Origin: [Clostridium] citroniae WAL-17108
Lineage (GTDB): Bacteria > Bacillota > Clostridia > Lachnospirales > Lachnospiraceae
Reading direction: 5' to 3'
Length of the DNA stretch: 64,000 nt
NCBI RefSeq assembly: GCF_000233455.1
Contig: NZ_JH376420.1
Coordinates: 1,066,535 to 1,130,534, forward strand
The position numbers and the translations under genes are program-made. Of this stretch, positions 52,464-61,589 are shown piece after piece. Every line of letters begins with the position of its first letter. The first letter of the stretch is position 1. The notes beneath the pieces are model-generated. The model was not told where the DNA came from, did not search any database, and saw only the letters and a program-made list of their open reading frames with translations.

Positions 52464-53855
52464 TCAGATCACCCTCTTATCCTTCCATTTCCCTGTGAGA
52501 TACCGCGCAAAGGAGATCACATAGTTGGCCATCCAGCCCATGGGAACCGCATACCAGACAGCAGCAACACCCCATACCGGTGCGAAATGGAAGGCGCCGA
52601 ACACGCGGATCGCCAGGTTCACCAGGTTTGCTATGGTAAACACAAGCACATCCCCGGACCCTCTTAAAAGGCCGTCCGTACACGCTTTTAACCCGATGAG
52701 CACAAAGAAGTATGCGATAAAGGACAGATACCCGGTGCCTGCCGCGTATGCGTCAGGGCTCATGCTGCCTCCCAGGAAGGAGGCGATAATCGGGCCGTTG
52801 GTCAGGGAGACCACCACTGCTATGAGTACTGAAAAGCCTATTATGATCCCGTAACTGGCCCTGTACCCCTTTTTCACCCGTTCCAGCTTACCTGCGCCGA
52901 TATTCTGGGCCGTAAAGGTTGCAACTGCATTTCCTGTGGCGATCATTGGCACCACGCAGATAGACTCAATGCGGCTGCCCGCAGAGTATCCGGCCAGGGC
53001 AGCGGAGCCAAAGCCATTGACCACGGACTGCACCAGCAGCATCCCGATGGACACAATGGACTGCTGAAGGATGGACGGAACCGCGATCTTGGTGCCTGAT
53101 CCCAGCATCCTGGTGTCATAAAGGCGGAATTCATCTTCCGGTCCCTGGGCATACCCTCTTAATTTTTTCAACAAAAGGGCAAAAGAGATAAGGGCGGATA
53201 CACCCTGGGCCATTACGGTTGCAATGGCCACGCCGTCCACCCCCATTCCCAGCCAGGTAACTGATATGATATCCAGAACCACATTCAGCAGGGACGAGAA
53301 TATGAGCAGGTACAAAGGCGTCCTGGAATCCCCCATGGCATTGAATATGGCAGCCAGCACATTATACATGAACAGGAAGGGCAGCCCCAGGAAATAGATT
53401 CCCAGATACAGCCTGGCCTGGCCCATAATATTTTCCGGCGTGTTCAGGCCCTCAAGGATCCGCCCGTTCATGGCAAATCCCACGCCCCCCAGCACCAGGC
53501 TTACAGCCAGGAAGGTGATCAGGGACGTGGAAATGGATGTCTTCATCCTTCCATGCTGCTTAGCCCCCAGATATTGGGATGTAAGCACGGAAGCCCCGTT
53601 TCCTCCTCCAATGGCGATCATGATAAACACATTGGTCAGGGCATAGGACGCCCCCACTGCCGCCAATGCATCCTCGCCCACAAAATTCCCCACGATCATG
53701 GAATCAGCCATATTATAAAACTGCTGGAACAGGTTTCCCAGGATCAGAGGCAGGGCAAAAACAAGCAGGCTTTTTCCAGGGCTCCCCTCTGTCAGGTCAA
53801 TCTGTTTCTTTATCCGCCGTCCTGCGGCATTTTCTCTCACCGTATCCCCACTCAT
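52464..53855 (-). CDS. MATE-family efflux transporter
   Basis: The 463-residue membrane protein has the 12-helix MATE pattern: TEGSPGKSLLVFALPLILGNLFQQFYNMADSMIVG at the start, NAMGDSRTPLYL near 160, and a second homologous half with SIGMLLVQSVVNGFG. It exports drugs or metabolites by sodium or proton antiport. It lies 75 bases downstream of pepF; three 19-bp repeats fill the gap. Start behind GAGGG. Confidence 0.9.
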   Translation of the reverse strand: MSGDTVRENAAGRRIKKQIDLTEGSPGKSLLVFALPLILGNLFQQFYNMADSMIVGNFVGEDALAAVGASYALTNVFIMIAIGGGNGASVLTSQYLGAKQHGRMKTSISTSLITFLAVSLVLGGVGFAMNGRILEGLNTPENIMGQARLYLGIYFLGLPFLFMYNVLAAIFNAMGDSRTPLYLLIFSSLLNVVLDIISVTWLGMGVDGVAIATVMAQGVSALISFALLLKKLRGYAQGPEDEFRLYDTRMLGSGTKIAVPSILQQSIVSIGMLLVQSVVNGFGSAALAGYSAGSRIESICVVPMIATGNAVATFTAQNIGAGKLERVKKGYRASYGIIIGFSVLIAVVVSLTNGPIIASFLGGSMSPDAYAAGTGYLSFIAYFFVLIGLKACTDGLLRGSGDVLVFTIANLVNLAIRVFGAFHFAPVWGVAAVWYAVPMGWMANYVISFARYLTGKWKDKRVI

Positions 53856-53867
53856 TGTTTTCCCTCA

Positions 53868-53914
53868 AATATCATCATTATCCCCAGATATCATCATTCC
53901 CTTGTGATATCATC
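53868..53914. repeat. Three 19-bp iterons upstream of the MATE gene
   Basis: (G/A)ATATCATC starts at 53868, 53887 and 53906, an exact period of 19 bases, with similar spacers (ATTATCCCCA, ATTCCCTTGT). They lie between pepF and the MATE start codon. They may be regulator-binding sites or a simple slippage array. Confidence 0.6.
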
Positions 53915-53930
53915 GTTCCTATAGTTACGA

Positions 53931-55721
53931 TCAGTTATGGTCCATTTCCTCAAATTCCTCCAGCAGCTCCCCAAAGAAATTTAATGCCTCGTCCACCGGT
54001 TTGGTGGTGGACATATCCACGCCGCAGAGTTTCAAAAGGTCGATGGGCGTCATGGAACAGCCGCCGCTTAAAAACTTCTTATAACCCTCCAGCGCACCGG
54101 ACTCACCTTTCATGATCCTGCTGCTGATGGCCACTGCCGCGGAAAAACCGGTTGCGTACTGGTACACGTAAAACGGTGTGTAGAAATGAGGGATCCTCTC
54201 CCACTCATAGTCGATCTGGGGGTCCACCGTCATTTCCCCGCCAAAATAATCCGCATTCAGCTGATGGTATTCCCTGCACAGGTTCTGGGCGGTCAGGCTT
54301 TCCCCTGCAGCTCCCTTTTTGTGGGCCATGTTCTCAAACTCCGCAAACATGGTCTGACGGAACAAGGTTCCCCGGAAGCTTTCCAGAAAATGGTTCAGAA
54401 GATATGCCTTTTCCTTTTTGTCCTCCGTCTTTCCCAGCAGATGGCGGATCAGAAGCGCTTCATTGCAGGTGGACGCCACTTCTGCCACAAATATCTTATA
54501 CCCCGCATAGGTGAAGGGCTGGTTCTTATCGGAATACCAGCTGTGGATGGAATGCCCCATCTCATGGGCCAGGGTAAACACATCATTTAAGGTGCCGTGG
54601 AAATTCAAAAGCACATAGGGATGGCTGCCGTAGGTTCCCCAGGAATAGGCACCGCTTCTTTTTCCCTCGTTTTCATAGACATCGATCCAGCGGTTGTCAA
54701 AGCCCTCCTGAAGCACGGACAGATACTCCTCCCCCAGAGGCGCCAGACCTTCCTTCACAATGGCCTTTGCCTCCTCATAGGTATAATGGCGGTCCACTTC
54801 CGACACCATGGGCACGTAAAGGTCATACATGTGAAGTTCATCCACTCCCAAACGCGTCTTTCTCAAGGCCGTGTAACGGTGAAGCTTTGGAAGGTTTTTT
54901 CTCACGGCCTGCACCAGATTGTCATAGACCAGCTCCGGCACTTCGTTCTCCGCCAGGTAATATTGTCTGCTGGACTCATATTTTTTTGCCTTTGCGTAAA
55001 ATACAGCCTGCTTTACATTGGAAGAAAATGCGGCCGCCAGGGTGTTGCTATACTGTGCATACACGCTGTAAAGCCCTTCAAAGGCGTCCTTTCTGATCCT
55101 CCGGTCCTTGTTCTCCATCAGGGAAATATAGTTGCCGTGGGTGATCTGGATCCCTTCGCCGTTTTCTCCTGTGATCACAGGAAACTTTACATCCGCATTG
55201 TTGAACATGGTAAATATCTGGCTGGCTCCCTGGGTGGCGTCATAGGACTGGGCCAGAAGCTCCTCCATCTCACCGGACAGGGTGTGCCAGCGTTTATCAA
55301 GGATCATCTCCAGCGCACGCTTAAAGTGGCTGATGCCGTTATCCGCCTTCATAAAATCGTCCAGTGTTTCTTCCGGTATGGAAAGGATCTCAGGAACAAT
55401 AAAAGAGGAATATTCCGAAGCCTTGTAAGAGAGGGACTGGGCCCTGGCAAACATATCCTGATACCCTTGCTGCGCCGTGTCCTGGTCTGAGCGCATCCTG
55501 GCATATACATAAAGAAGTTCTATTTTCCTGGACATCTCATCATCAAATTTCAGGCACTGGTACAGGCTGTCCGGGGACTCTGCCAGTTTTCCCCGAAAAT
55601 CCGCATACTGCTTTACTTCCAGGGACGCCTCCTCAAACAGCTTTTCCCATTGGCTGTCACCGGGCACCATGTCCTCCAATTTCCACGTATCCTTAACATC
55701 TACCTCACCGCGCTTCTTCAT
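53931..55721 (-). CDS. pepF: Oligoendopeptidase F
   Basis: The 596-residue M3 metallopeptidase has the zinc motif LAHEMGHSIHSWY, followed by the third ligand Glu in the FVAEVAS segment. The family (about 600 residues) degrades 7-17-residue peptides in the cytoplasm. It starts behind AAAGGAG and is followed by the MATE gene in the same direction. Length and motifs are complete. Confidence 0.95.
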   Translation of the reverse strand: MKKRGEVDVKDTWKLEDMVPGDSQWEKLFEEASLEVKQYADFRGKLAESPDSLYQCLKFDDEMSRKIELLYVYARMRSDQDTAQQGYQDMFARAQSLSYKASEYSSFIVPEILSIPEETLDDFMKADNGISHFKRALEMILDKRWHTLSGEMEELLAQSYDATQGASQIFTMFNNADVKFPVITGENGEGIQITHGNYISLMENKDRRIRKDAFEGLYSVYAQYSNTLAAAFSSNVKQAVFYAKAKKYESSRQYYLAENEVPELVYDNLVQAVRKNLPKLHRYTALRKTRLGVDELHMYDLYVPMVSEVDRHYTYEEAKAIVKEGLAPLGEEYLSVLQEGFDNRWIDVYENEGKRSGAYSWGTYGSHPYVLLNFHGTLNDVFTLAHEMGHSIHSWYSDKNQPFTYAGYKIFVAEVASTCNEALLIRHLLGKTEDKKEKAYLLNHFLESFRGTLFRQTMFAEFENMAHKKGAAGESLTAQNLCREYHQLNADYFGGEMTVDPQIDYEWERIPHFYTPFYVYQYATGFSAAVAISSRIMKGESGALEGYKKFLSGGCSMTPIDLLKLCGVDMSTTKPVDEALNFFGELLEEFEEMDHN

Positions 55722-55788
55722 ATGAACCAGCTCCTTTCATATCCGGCACCGGCCATCCTTTAAAAGCCTGGCGCCATTCTCATTTTTG

Positions 55789-56493
55789 TCAAATCAGGTT
55801 TGCCATCAACGGCACTACGATCACGGTCATAAGCCCTGCCACTGCAATGGAAAGGCTGCTCATCGCTCCCTCTATCTCCCCCAGTTCCAATGCCTTTGCA
55901 GTTCCCACCGCATGGGCGCTGGTTCCAAGGGCCAGTCCTTTGGCCACGGGATGGTGTACCCTGGCCAGCCTGAGAATCGCCTCCCCCGCCATATTTCCCA
56001 GGACGCCGGTAAGTACTATGCTCATAACGGTCAGGGTGACGATGCCCCCCGCCTCCTCGCTGACCCCCATGCCAATGGCCGTGGTAATGGACTTTGGAAG
56101 AAGGGTCACATAATGCGTATGGGCCAGGCCCAGCACCTTGCACATGAGGAAAATGCTCACCGCGCTTGTGGCCACACCCGCAGTAATGCCCAGGGCAACC
56201 GCATCCCCGTGTTTTTTCAGCAAATGCAGCTGCTTATACAGAGGGATTGCCAGACAGACGGTGGCCGGTGTCAGAAGCCATCCCAGATATGACGCACCTT
56301 TATTATATGTTTCATAATCCATTCCTACTCCAAATATGCAGCCAATGATCAATGCGGCCGATACCAGGAGAGGATTCAGGATGGCAAGACCTGTCTTATT
56401 CCTCAGCCAGCAGGCAAACAGGTATGCACCAATGCTCAGCGCCAGTCCAAAATATTGGGACTGCTCTAAAACCACGCGGATACTGTCCCTCAT
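55789..56493 (-). CDS. lrgB: LrgB/CidB-family membrane protein
   Basis: The 234-residue protein has the LrgB pattern of 6-8 helices with PATVCLAIPLYKQ near residue 75, LPKSITTAIGMGVSEEAGG near 135 and the SAHAVGTAKALELGE motif near 190. It begins one base after the lrgA stop codon. The LrgAB/CidAB system modulates murein hydrolase activity and, in some bacteria, pyruvate or glycolate transport. Confidence 0.92.
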   Translation of the reverse strand: MRDSIRVVLEQSQYFGLALSIGAYLFACWLRNKTGLAILNPLLVSAALIIGCIFGVGMDYETYNKGASYLGWLLTPATVCLAIPLYKQLHLLKKHGDAVALGITAGVATSAVSIFLMCKVLGLAHTHYVTLLPKSITTAIGMGVSEEAGGIVTLTVMSIVLTGVLGNMAGEAILRLARVHHPVAKGLALGTSAHAVGTAKALELGEIEGAMSSLSIAVAGLMTVIVVPLMANLI

Positions 56494-56494
56494 C

Positions 56495-56857
56495 TTACTT
56501 TTCCTCCTTTGCTTCCTTGGACTGCATGACCCACTGGGCCATGCGCCCGGTGACGATCATCACCAGTATGGTGGACACTGCTATGATCAGCAGAAAGGGT
56601 ACCAGAACCGCCTTTACCTCCCCGATACATTCCACGATCCCCACAGTGGCGGGTATGAACATCATGGTCATGGTATCCATAAGGAAATTACCGGTCCCTT
56701 CCACGCTTTCCAGTTTCACAGCTTTGCTCATAAGGGCTGCAAGCATGATAAACAGTCCGTATACGCCTGCCGGAACAGGCAGGGGCAGCACCTGGTATAA
56801 GATCTCTCCCACCATGGTGATGCCCAGAATAATCCCTATCTGTTTTACGTATTTCAT
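56495..56857 (-). CDS. lrgA: LrgA/CidA-family holin-like protein
   Basis: The 120-residue protein has four hydrophobic helices and the family motifs PVPAGVYGLFIML and LLIIAVSTILVMIVTG. The ATG at 56857 is chosen because GGAGG lies five bases upstream; the longer frame is not supported. It is the first gene of lrgAB. No LytSR-type regulator is adjacent. Confidence 0.9.
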   Translation of the reverse strand: MKYVKQIGIILGITMVGEILYQVLPLPVPAGVYGLFIMLAALMSKAVKLESVEGTGNFLMDTMTMMFIPATVGIVECIGEVKAVLVPFLLIIAVSTILVMIVTGRMAQWVMQSKEAKEEK

Positions 56858-57003
56858 CTTTTCCTCCGATTGAGACTCACACATCTTCAGGTGGTGAGTA
56901 ATAACTGGCTTGTTTTTTCAAACACGGCTATTATTCTACCACCCTGTTTTTGCAGATTCAACCCGAAGATGTATAAATACACAAGAAATACAATCTTTCG
57001 CCA

Positions 57004-57032
57004 TTGCATTATATTGCCTGCTGTCCTACAAT
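57004..57032 (+). promoter_or_regulatory. Promoter of the GNAT gene
   Basis: TTGCAT, 17 bases, TACAAT, 50 bases before the chosen start codon at 57083. Confidence 0.6.
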
Positions 57033-57082
57033 AGGAAAATGAAATGGATAAAAAAACACACCTGCCCGGAGGGAATCCTGTT

Positions 57083-57865
57083 ATGAACATTGTAAACGCC
57101 TTATCATTATCCCGTGAACAGATAAAAGAAATACATGATATCACCAACCTATGCCGGAAGCAGGATGGCATTTCCCTTTCCTGCCCAAATGACGGGGATG
57201 ATTTCTGGCTTTTGTATGAAGGTGATCCGGAAACCAGCTCCATCAGAGCATTTTTTGCAGTATTTAAAACAGACGCTTCCTGCTGGGAATGTTATGCCTT
57301 TACCAGGCCCGACTCCCGCGGTAGGGGATATTTTTCCGCACTGTTAGAGGCTGTACTCACGGCGGGACAGGAGGCAGGCGATCCGGACCTGTGCTTTGTC
57401 ACGGACAACCGCTGCGGGGATGCACAGGAGATCCTTAAACATCTGGAAGCAGAGTTCTGGTATGATGAATATATGATGGAATGCAAACTGGATTCAGCAT
57501 CAGGCCTTGACCTGGATTCAGCATCAGGCTTTGACCTGGATCTTGCCATGACCGTGGAGGATGAGGGACCGGAATGGGGCATGACCCTGCGTATTGCAAA
57601 AGATGGGTCTGCAGCGCCGCCGGCAGGCACCTGCCGCCTCTCCATCCATGGGGACAGCGCCTATCTCTACAGCCTGGAGATCGCTCCCCATCTGCGCGGT
57701 CAGGGCGTGGGTTCCATGTTTGTCCAGGGGATCATGGGCATGTTAAAGAAGGACGGCTGCAGACAACTGCGGCTGCAGGTATCCGGCACCAATGAACCGG
57801 CTCTCAGGCTTTACAGAAAAACAGGGTTCCGCATAACGGAAACCCTGTCCTATTATTTGTATTAG
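57083..57865 (+). CDS. GNAT-family N-acetyltransferase (tandem-GNAT architecture)
   Basis: The 260-residue protein has a C-terminal GNAT domain with the acetyl-CoA loop LRGQGVGSMFVQGIM and ending GTNEPALRLYRKTGF. The N-terminal half also looks GNAT-like (RPDSRGRGYFSALLEAVL). Between them a short sequence is duplicated in tandem (DLDSASGL, then DLDSASGF), encoded by two near-identical 24-base units near 57488-57541. The ATG at 57083 follows GGAGGG. Acceptor substrate unknown. Confidence 0.82.
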   Translation: MNIVNALSLSREQIKEIHDITNLCRKQDGISLSCPNDGDDFWLLYEGDPETSSIRAFFAVFKTDASCWECYAFTRPDSRGRGYFSALLEAVLTAGQEAGDPDLCFVTDNRCGDAQEILKHLEAEFWYDEYMMECKLDSASGLDLDSASGFDLDLAMTVEDEGPEWGMTLRIAKDGSAAPPAGTCRLSIHGDSAYLYSLEIAPHLRGQGVGSMFVQGIMGMLKKDGCRQLRLQVSGTNEPALRLYRKTGFRITETLSYYLY

Positions 57866-57875
57866 AGCGCGTCTG

Positions 57876-58595
57876 CTAATCCCTGCGCACCGTAACCCCC
57901 TGCGCCTCGATCTTTTTGCGTATGGCAAGCATCTTCTGATCTGTCTCAGCGATCACATGGGCGCATTTTCTTAACTCTTCACTGATTTCTCCATCATCAT
58001 CGATCAAGGATTTTTTATACTTTAACTGGTGGTCCAGGCTGGCCCAGAAATCCATGGCAATGGTCCGGATCTGTACCTCCACCCTGATCGGTTTCTTGCT
58101 GTCGGAAAAGAAGACGGGTATCTCAATAATCATGTGATAGCTGCGGTATCCATTGGGCTTGGGATTCTTAATATAATCCTTTACGGCAATGACCGTGACA
58201 TCATCCTGACGTACCAGCATATCCGCCACCTCATAAATATCATCTACAAAGGAACATATGATGCGGATACCTGCCACATCATCCAGATTCTTCTCCATGG
58301 ATTCCAGGGAGATCTCCATTCCTCTTCGCTGAAGCTTTTCCACAATGCTCATGGGCTTCTTTACCCTGGACTTGATCATCTCAATTGGATTGCGCTGATT
58401 CTTAACCGACAATTCATCATTGAGCACTTCCAGCTTTGTCTTCACTTCCCGGATCGCACAGGTATAACGCATCATGGCCTGCTGAAACTGCCGCGCCTGG
58501 TTCATCCAGACTTCAGGCACCTGTACCAGATCCGGCACATTGACGATGGACTGATGAAGTTCGCTGTTTGGATTCATGTTAATATTCATGTTCAT
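57876..58595 (-). CDS. Small alarmone synthetase (RelA/SpoT-type GTP pyrophosphokinase)
   Basis: The 239-residue protein contains the RelA_SpoT synthetase domain: RVKKPMSIVEKLQRRG, DDVAGIRIICSFVDDIYEV, the catalytic region with KDYIKNPKPNGYRSYH, and VEVQIRTIAMDFWASLDHQLKYK. There is no hydrolase, TGS or ACT domain, so it is a stand-alone ppGpp/pppGpp synthetase of the YjbM/YwaC kind. It starts behind GAGGTGAA. It acts in the cytoplasm in starvation or envelope stress. Confidence 0.93.
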   Translation of the reverse strand: MNMNINMNPNSELHQSIVNVPDLVQVPEVWMNQARQFQQAMMRYTCAIREVKTKLEVLNDELSVKNQRNPIEMIKSRVKKPMSIVEKLQRRGMEISLESMEKNLDDVAGIRIICSFVDDIYEVADMLVRQDDVTVIAVKDYIKNPKPNGYRSYHMIIEIPVFFSDSKKPIRVEVQIRTIAMDFWASLDHQLKYKKSLIDDDGEISEELRKCAHVIAETDQKMLAIRKKIEAQGVTVRRD

Positions 58596-58651
58596 CGGTT
58601 CACCTCATTATCAATCGTGTAATATTCTTACATTTGCTCCACCCCGCCGTA

Positions 58652-59488
58652 TCACAGGGCTTCCACTACCTCAGCCGCATGTTCAAACCATGGCATCTCC
58701 ATATATTCCACACGTCCGGCATCCACCATCTGGGCAATCTTTGGATCAATAGGGATCTGGGCAAGCACCTGAATGCCGTGCTCCTTCGCAACCTCCTCCA
58801 CATGTCCTTCTCCAAATACACTGATACGCTTACCGCAGTCCGGACATTCCAGGTAACTCATATTTTCCACGATTCCCACAATGGGGATATCCATTTTTTT
58901 AGCCATATTCACTGCCTTGGCCACGATCATACTCACCAGTTCCTGGGGAGAGGTTACAATAATGATTCCATCCACGGGCAGGGACTGGAATACGGTCAGC
59001 GGCACATCTCCTGTGCCCGGAGGCATGTCCACAAACATGTAATCAATATCCTGCCACAATGTCTCAGACCAGAACTGCTTGACTGCACCGGCGATCACAG
59101 GGCCTCTCCAGATCACAGGATCCGTATCCTTGTCTAAAAGCAGGTTGGCGGACATGATCTCCACTCCCTCCATGGATCTGGCAGGAAGCATCAGCTTGCC
59201 GTCCGGTGAGGTCATTACACCATCATTAGGAAGACCAAATGCCATGGGGATGGACGGTCCGGTAATATCCGCATCCAGAACAGCGGTCTTCTTTCCCTTT
59301 CGGTTCATACTCACAGCCATCATGGAGGTCACCAGTGATTTTCCAACGCCCCCCTTTCCGCTGACTACGCCGATCACCTTTTTTACGGAGCTGGCCGGAT
59401 TCAGTGCCTCCAGAAACTCACTTTTATCAACGGTACGGCTCTCACAGCTTGCACTGCAGGAGCCACAGTCATGGTTACATTCACTCAT
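58652..59488 (-). CDS. Mrp/NBP35-family P-loop ATPase (Fe-S cluster carrier)
   Basis: The 278-residue protein has an N-terminal Cys cluster (CNHDCGSCSASC), the deviant Walker A GVVSGKGGVGKS, DADITGPSIP, VDMPPGTGD and a CPDCG pair that binds the bridging Fe-S cluster. The family assembles or transfers Fe-S clusters (ApbC/Mrp). The ATG at 59488 follows GGAAGGAG. It stands between the alarmone synthetase gene and a 370-base intergenic region. Confidence 0.93.
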   Translation of the reverse strand: MSECNHDCGSCSASCESRTVDKSEFLEALNPASSVKKVIGVVSGKGGVGKSLVTSMMAVSMNRKGKKTAVLDADITGPSIPMAFGLPNDGVMTSPDGKLMLPARSMEGVEIMSANLLLDKDTDPVIWRGPVIAGAVKQFWSETLWQDIDYMFVDMPPGTGDVPLTVFQSLPVDGIIIVTSPQELVSMIVAKAVNMAKKMDIPIVGIVENMSYLECPDCGKRISVFGEGHVEEVAKEHGIQVLAQIPIDPKIAQMVDAGRVEYMEMPWFEHAAEVVEAL

Positions 59489-59858
59489 TTTTCGTTCTCC
59501 TTCCAATTTTCCTCAGGGCGTGTCCGGAAATTGCGCCTGCACGCCGGCCGTCACACTGTCTTCTGCCCGCCGCGTCCCGCGCTTTAAAGGAAATCCACCA
59601 TATAGAATCATTGATCCAAACACGCCCTAACATCATGTCCATTATAAAACCATTTTCATCTATTGTCCATTCTTTAAACAATAAAATAAATATTAATAGA
59701 CAATTCTCTTTCCTAGACTGTAAATATTTTACAAAATTGTGAAATCTTCACAAGTCATCCCCTTCTTTATTTACTTTTTTGTGCTTAAATGCTAATATAA
59801 TAATAAGAGTATGTGAAGATTCTGTGAACATATCTATGATTCAGGAGGTGCTGCCAAT
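59489..59858. other. Intergenic region with palindromes before the 180-residue gene
   Basis: No gene is visible. TTGTGAA/TTCACAA (7-3-7, 59737-59753) is a perfect inverted repeat. A related TGTGAA element occurs twice at 59813-59828, close to the start codon at 59859. These may be binding sites of one regulator. An AT-rich block around 59770-59805 could contain the promoter. Confidence 0.4.
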
Positions 59859-60401
59859 ATGAAACTTACCACAGCAAAGACACTTCGCCATGGACCTTCC
59901 CCCTATGAGCAATATACTGAAAAGAACCCTGAACTGACCAGGATCAAGGCCGCGGAAAACTTTACACGGATAAACGGCATGATGGATTTTTATAAGCGTA
60001 CCTCCTGGATCGTGATTGCTGCAGCCGGACTTCTTCTGGTGGTTTCCCTTGTGGTCCTTTCAGGCATCGGCTTTCGCACCATCACCCGTTCCCCGGCCAA
60101 CCGAAGTGCATTTTCCTCCTCGGTAGATGAGATGCTGAAAAAGGACAGCGCCATCACACAGGTACAAATGATGAATTACAGCAGCTACTATGTTTATCTG
60201 GATGATTCGGTTTGGTATGGTTTGACGGAATCTGAGAAATCCGATTACTGTACCCAGCTTGCCGATGCCATGAATGAAAAGTGCCATTCCTATAACATAC
60301 TGGGCCGGAAAGAGACTGCCCGGCTTTACTTTTACGATTCCAGCGGCAGTCTTGTGGCACAGCCGTCCGAGGACGGGCTGGAGAATGTGATCCTGCGATA
60401 A
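59859..60401 (+). CDS. Single-pass membrane protein, unknown
   Basis: The 180-residue protein starts behind AGGAGGTG. Residues 1-45 are polar, residues 49-72 form a membrane helix (WIVIAAAGLLLVVSLVVLSGI), and the outer part (75-180) is soluble and mixed alpha/beta. I do not recognise a family. The inverted repeats upstream suggest regulation. It is convergent with the FliB-like gene. Confidence 0.65.
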   Translation: MKLTTAKTLRHGPSPYEQYTEKNPELTRIKAAENFTRINGMMDFYKRTSWIVIAAAGLLLVVSLVVLSGIGFRTITRSPANRSAFSSSVDEMLKKDSAITQVQMMNYSSYYVYLDDSVWYGLTESEKSDYCTQLADAMNEKCHSYNILGRKETARLYFYDSSGSLVAQPSEDGLENVILR

Positions 60402-60434
60402 GCCGCATCCTACGGGGCATAACCGGAAAGTACC

Positions 60435-61589
60435 TCAGTCCCCTGCCATTGCTCTCATCAGTTTATCCAGGCTGAATTCCGGTTTTTCCAGTACGCCCTG
60501 TTCCAGACGTCTTTTATTAAGATCCGAGTGCTCCACCTCTCTGGAATACCGGTGGGCCACATCCACAAAATCCAGGAAATCCAGGGTCCCTCCCTTCTCC
60601 TTCCAGACAGCCTGGGCCAGTTCCCCTATGAGAAGGGTACTTACAACAGCCAGTTTCATTTTACCGTAAGGATTCCCATGATAGACAGCCCCGCAAAAAT
60701 AGGTGAACACAAAATAAACCATGAGCTGCTCCTCCCACAGAGGAAGCTTTGCCTCTAAGGGCCCATGCCTGAACGCTGCGCGCTGCCGCCCATATGCAAT
60801 TCCCCCTTCACCGTACAGTGTCCTGCCGGCCTGCTTTGCAAAGCCGGGCCAATCCTGTTTCAATACCTCAAAACGCCCAATGATCCCATACATGTTTTGC
60901 ATAAGTTCCCACCGCTCATCCGGCAGTACGCTGAAATCTTTCATCTTCCTTACAAACCACGGATTCCTGTTCTTACCGCGGTATCGCTCCAACAGGGCAT
61001 CTGTTTCAAAGAGTCTGTTCCGGCCGATCCTCCTCTGCATATCATGGGCAAGGGCAAGGCACATGGCCATGCGGACATTTATGTCCAGTGTCCGCTCCTG
61101 CAGGATGGAGATTGCCAGTTCCCTGGCATCCATAAGCTTTGTGTATAGGAAAAAGTCGAAATCCTCATAGGATTCCTGTCTCTCATCTTCCTTTGTGATA
61201 AAACGCACCGGTTCTTCACATCCCAGGATCAGCTTTGCCGCTTCAATGCAGGACATGCACAAAGATATCTCCCTGCATCCCTCAAACTCCTCTATATGCC
61301 TGGGATAGGTGCGGCAGGTCCTGCACAGATTTGCGGCCCCTGTCTCCCCATAGATGTCACAGAGATCATTTTCATTCAAAAAGGCACACCTGCCTTCATA
61401 CTGCTTGAAACAGGCTCTGTTCCAATGAATGGAATTATGGAGCCGGTTGCCGAACGGCCCCTCCATGCGCCGGTAATGTTCCAGAGTTTTTTTGTCGATC
61501 ATGATCTCCCACCCCGCACAGCAGGTATCCGGACACTCCGATGCAATGCAGTGGAATTTCTTATAATAGTGGGGTATTGTGTATATCAT
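60435..61589 (-). CDS. FliB-family protein (flagellin lysine-N-methylase-like)
   Basis: The 384-residue protein has the family's Cys-rich N-terminus: CIASECPDTCCAGWEIMID, CAFLNENDLCDIYGE and CRTCRTYPRHIEEF, followed by CMSC. This array probably binds a metal or Fe-S cluster. FliB methylates flagellin lysines in enterobacteria, but homologues are widespread in Clostridia without that role shown. No flagellar gene is nearby. Its ATG overlaps the stop codon of the alkyltransferase gene by four bases, so they are co-expressed. Confidence 0.85.
   Translation of the reverse strand: MIYTIPHYYKKFHCIASECPDTCCAGWEIMIDKKTLEHYRRMEGPFGNRLHNSIHWNRACFKQYEGRCAFLNENDLCDIYGETGAANLCRTCRTYPRHIEEFEGCREISLCMSCIEAAKLILGCEEPVRFITKEDERQESYEDFDFFLYTKLMDARELAISILQERTLDINVRMAMCLALAHDMQRRIGRNRLFETDALLERYRGKNRNPWFVRKMKDFSVLPDERWELMQNMYGIIGRFEVLKQDWPGFAKQAGRTLYGEGGIAYGRQRAAFRHGPLEAKLPLWEEQLMVYFVFTYFCGAVYHGNPYGKMKLAVVSTLLIGELAQAVWKEKGGTLDFLDFVDVAHRYSREVEHSDLNKRRLEQGVLEKPEFSLDKLMRAMAGD

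Noticed and set aside
53868..53914. CRISPR-like array before the MATE gene
   Set aside because: The 19-base period with 9-10-base cores and no unique spacers does not fit CRISPR.
54597..55490. A 297-codon open frame on the plus strand
   Set aside because: It lies fully antisense to pepF, whose family motifs are complete, and has no ribosome site or family resemblance. It is a shadow frame.
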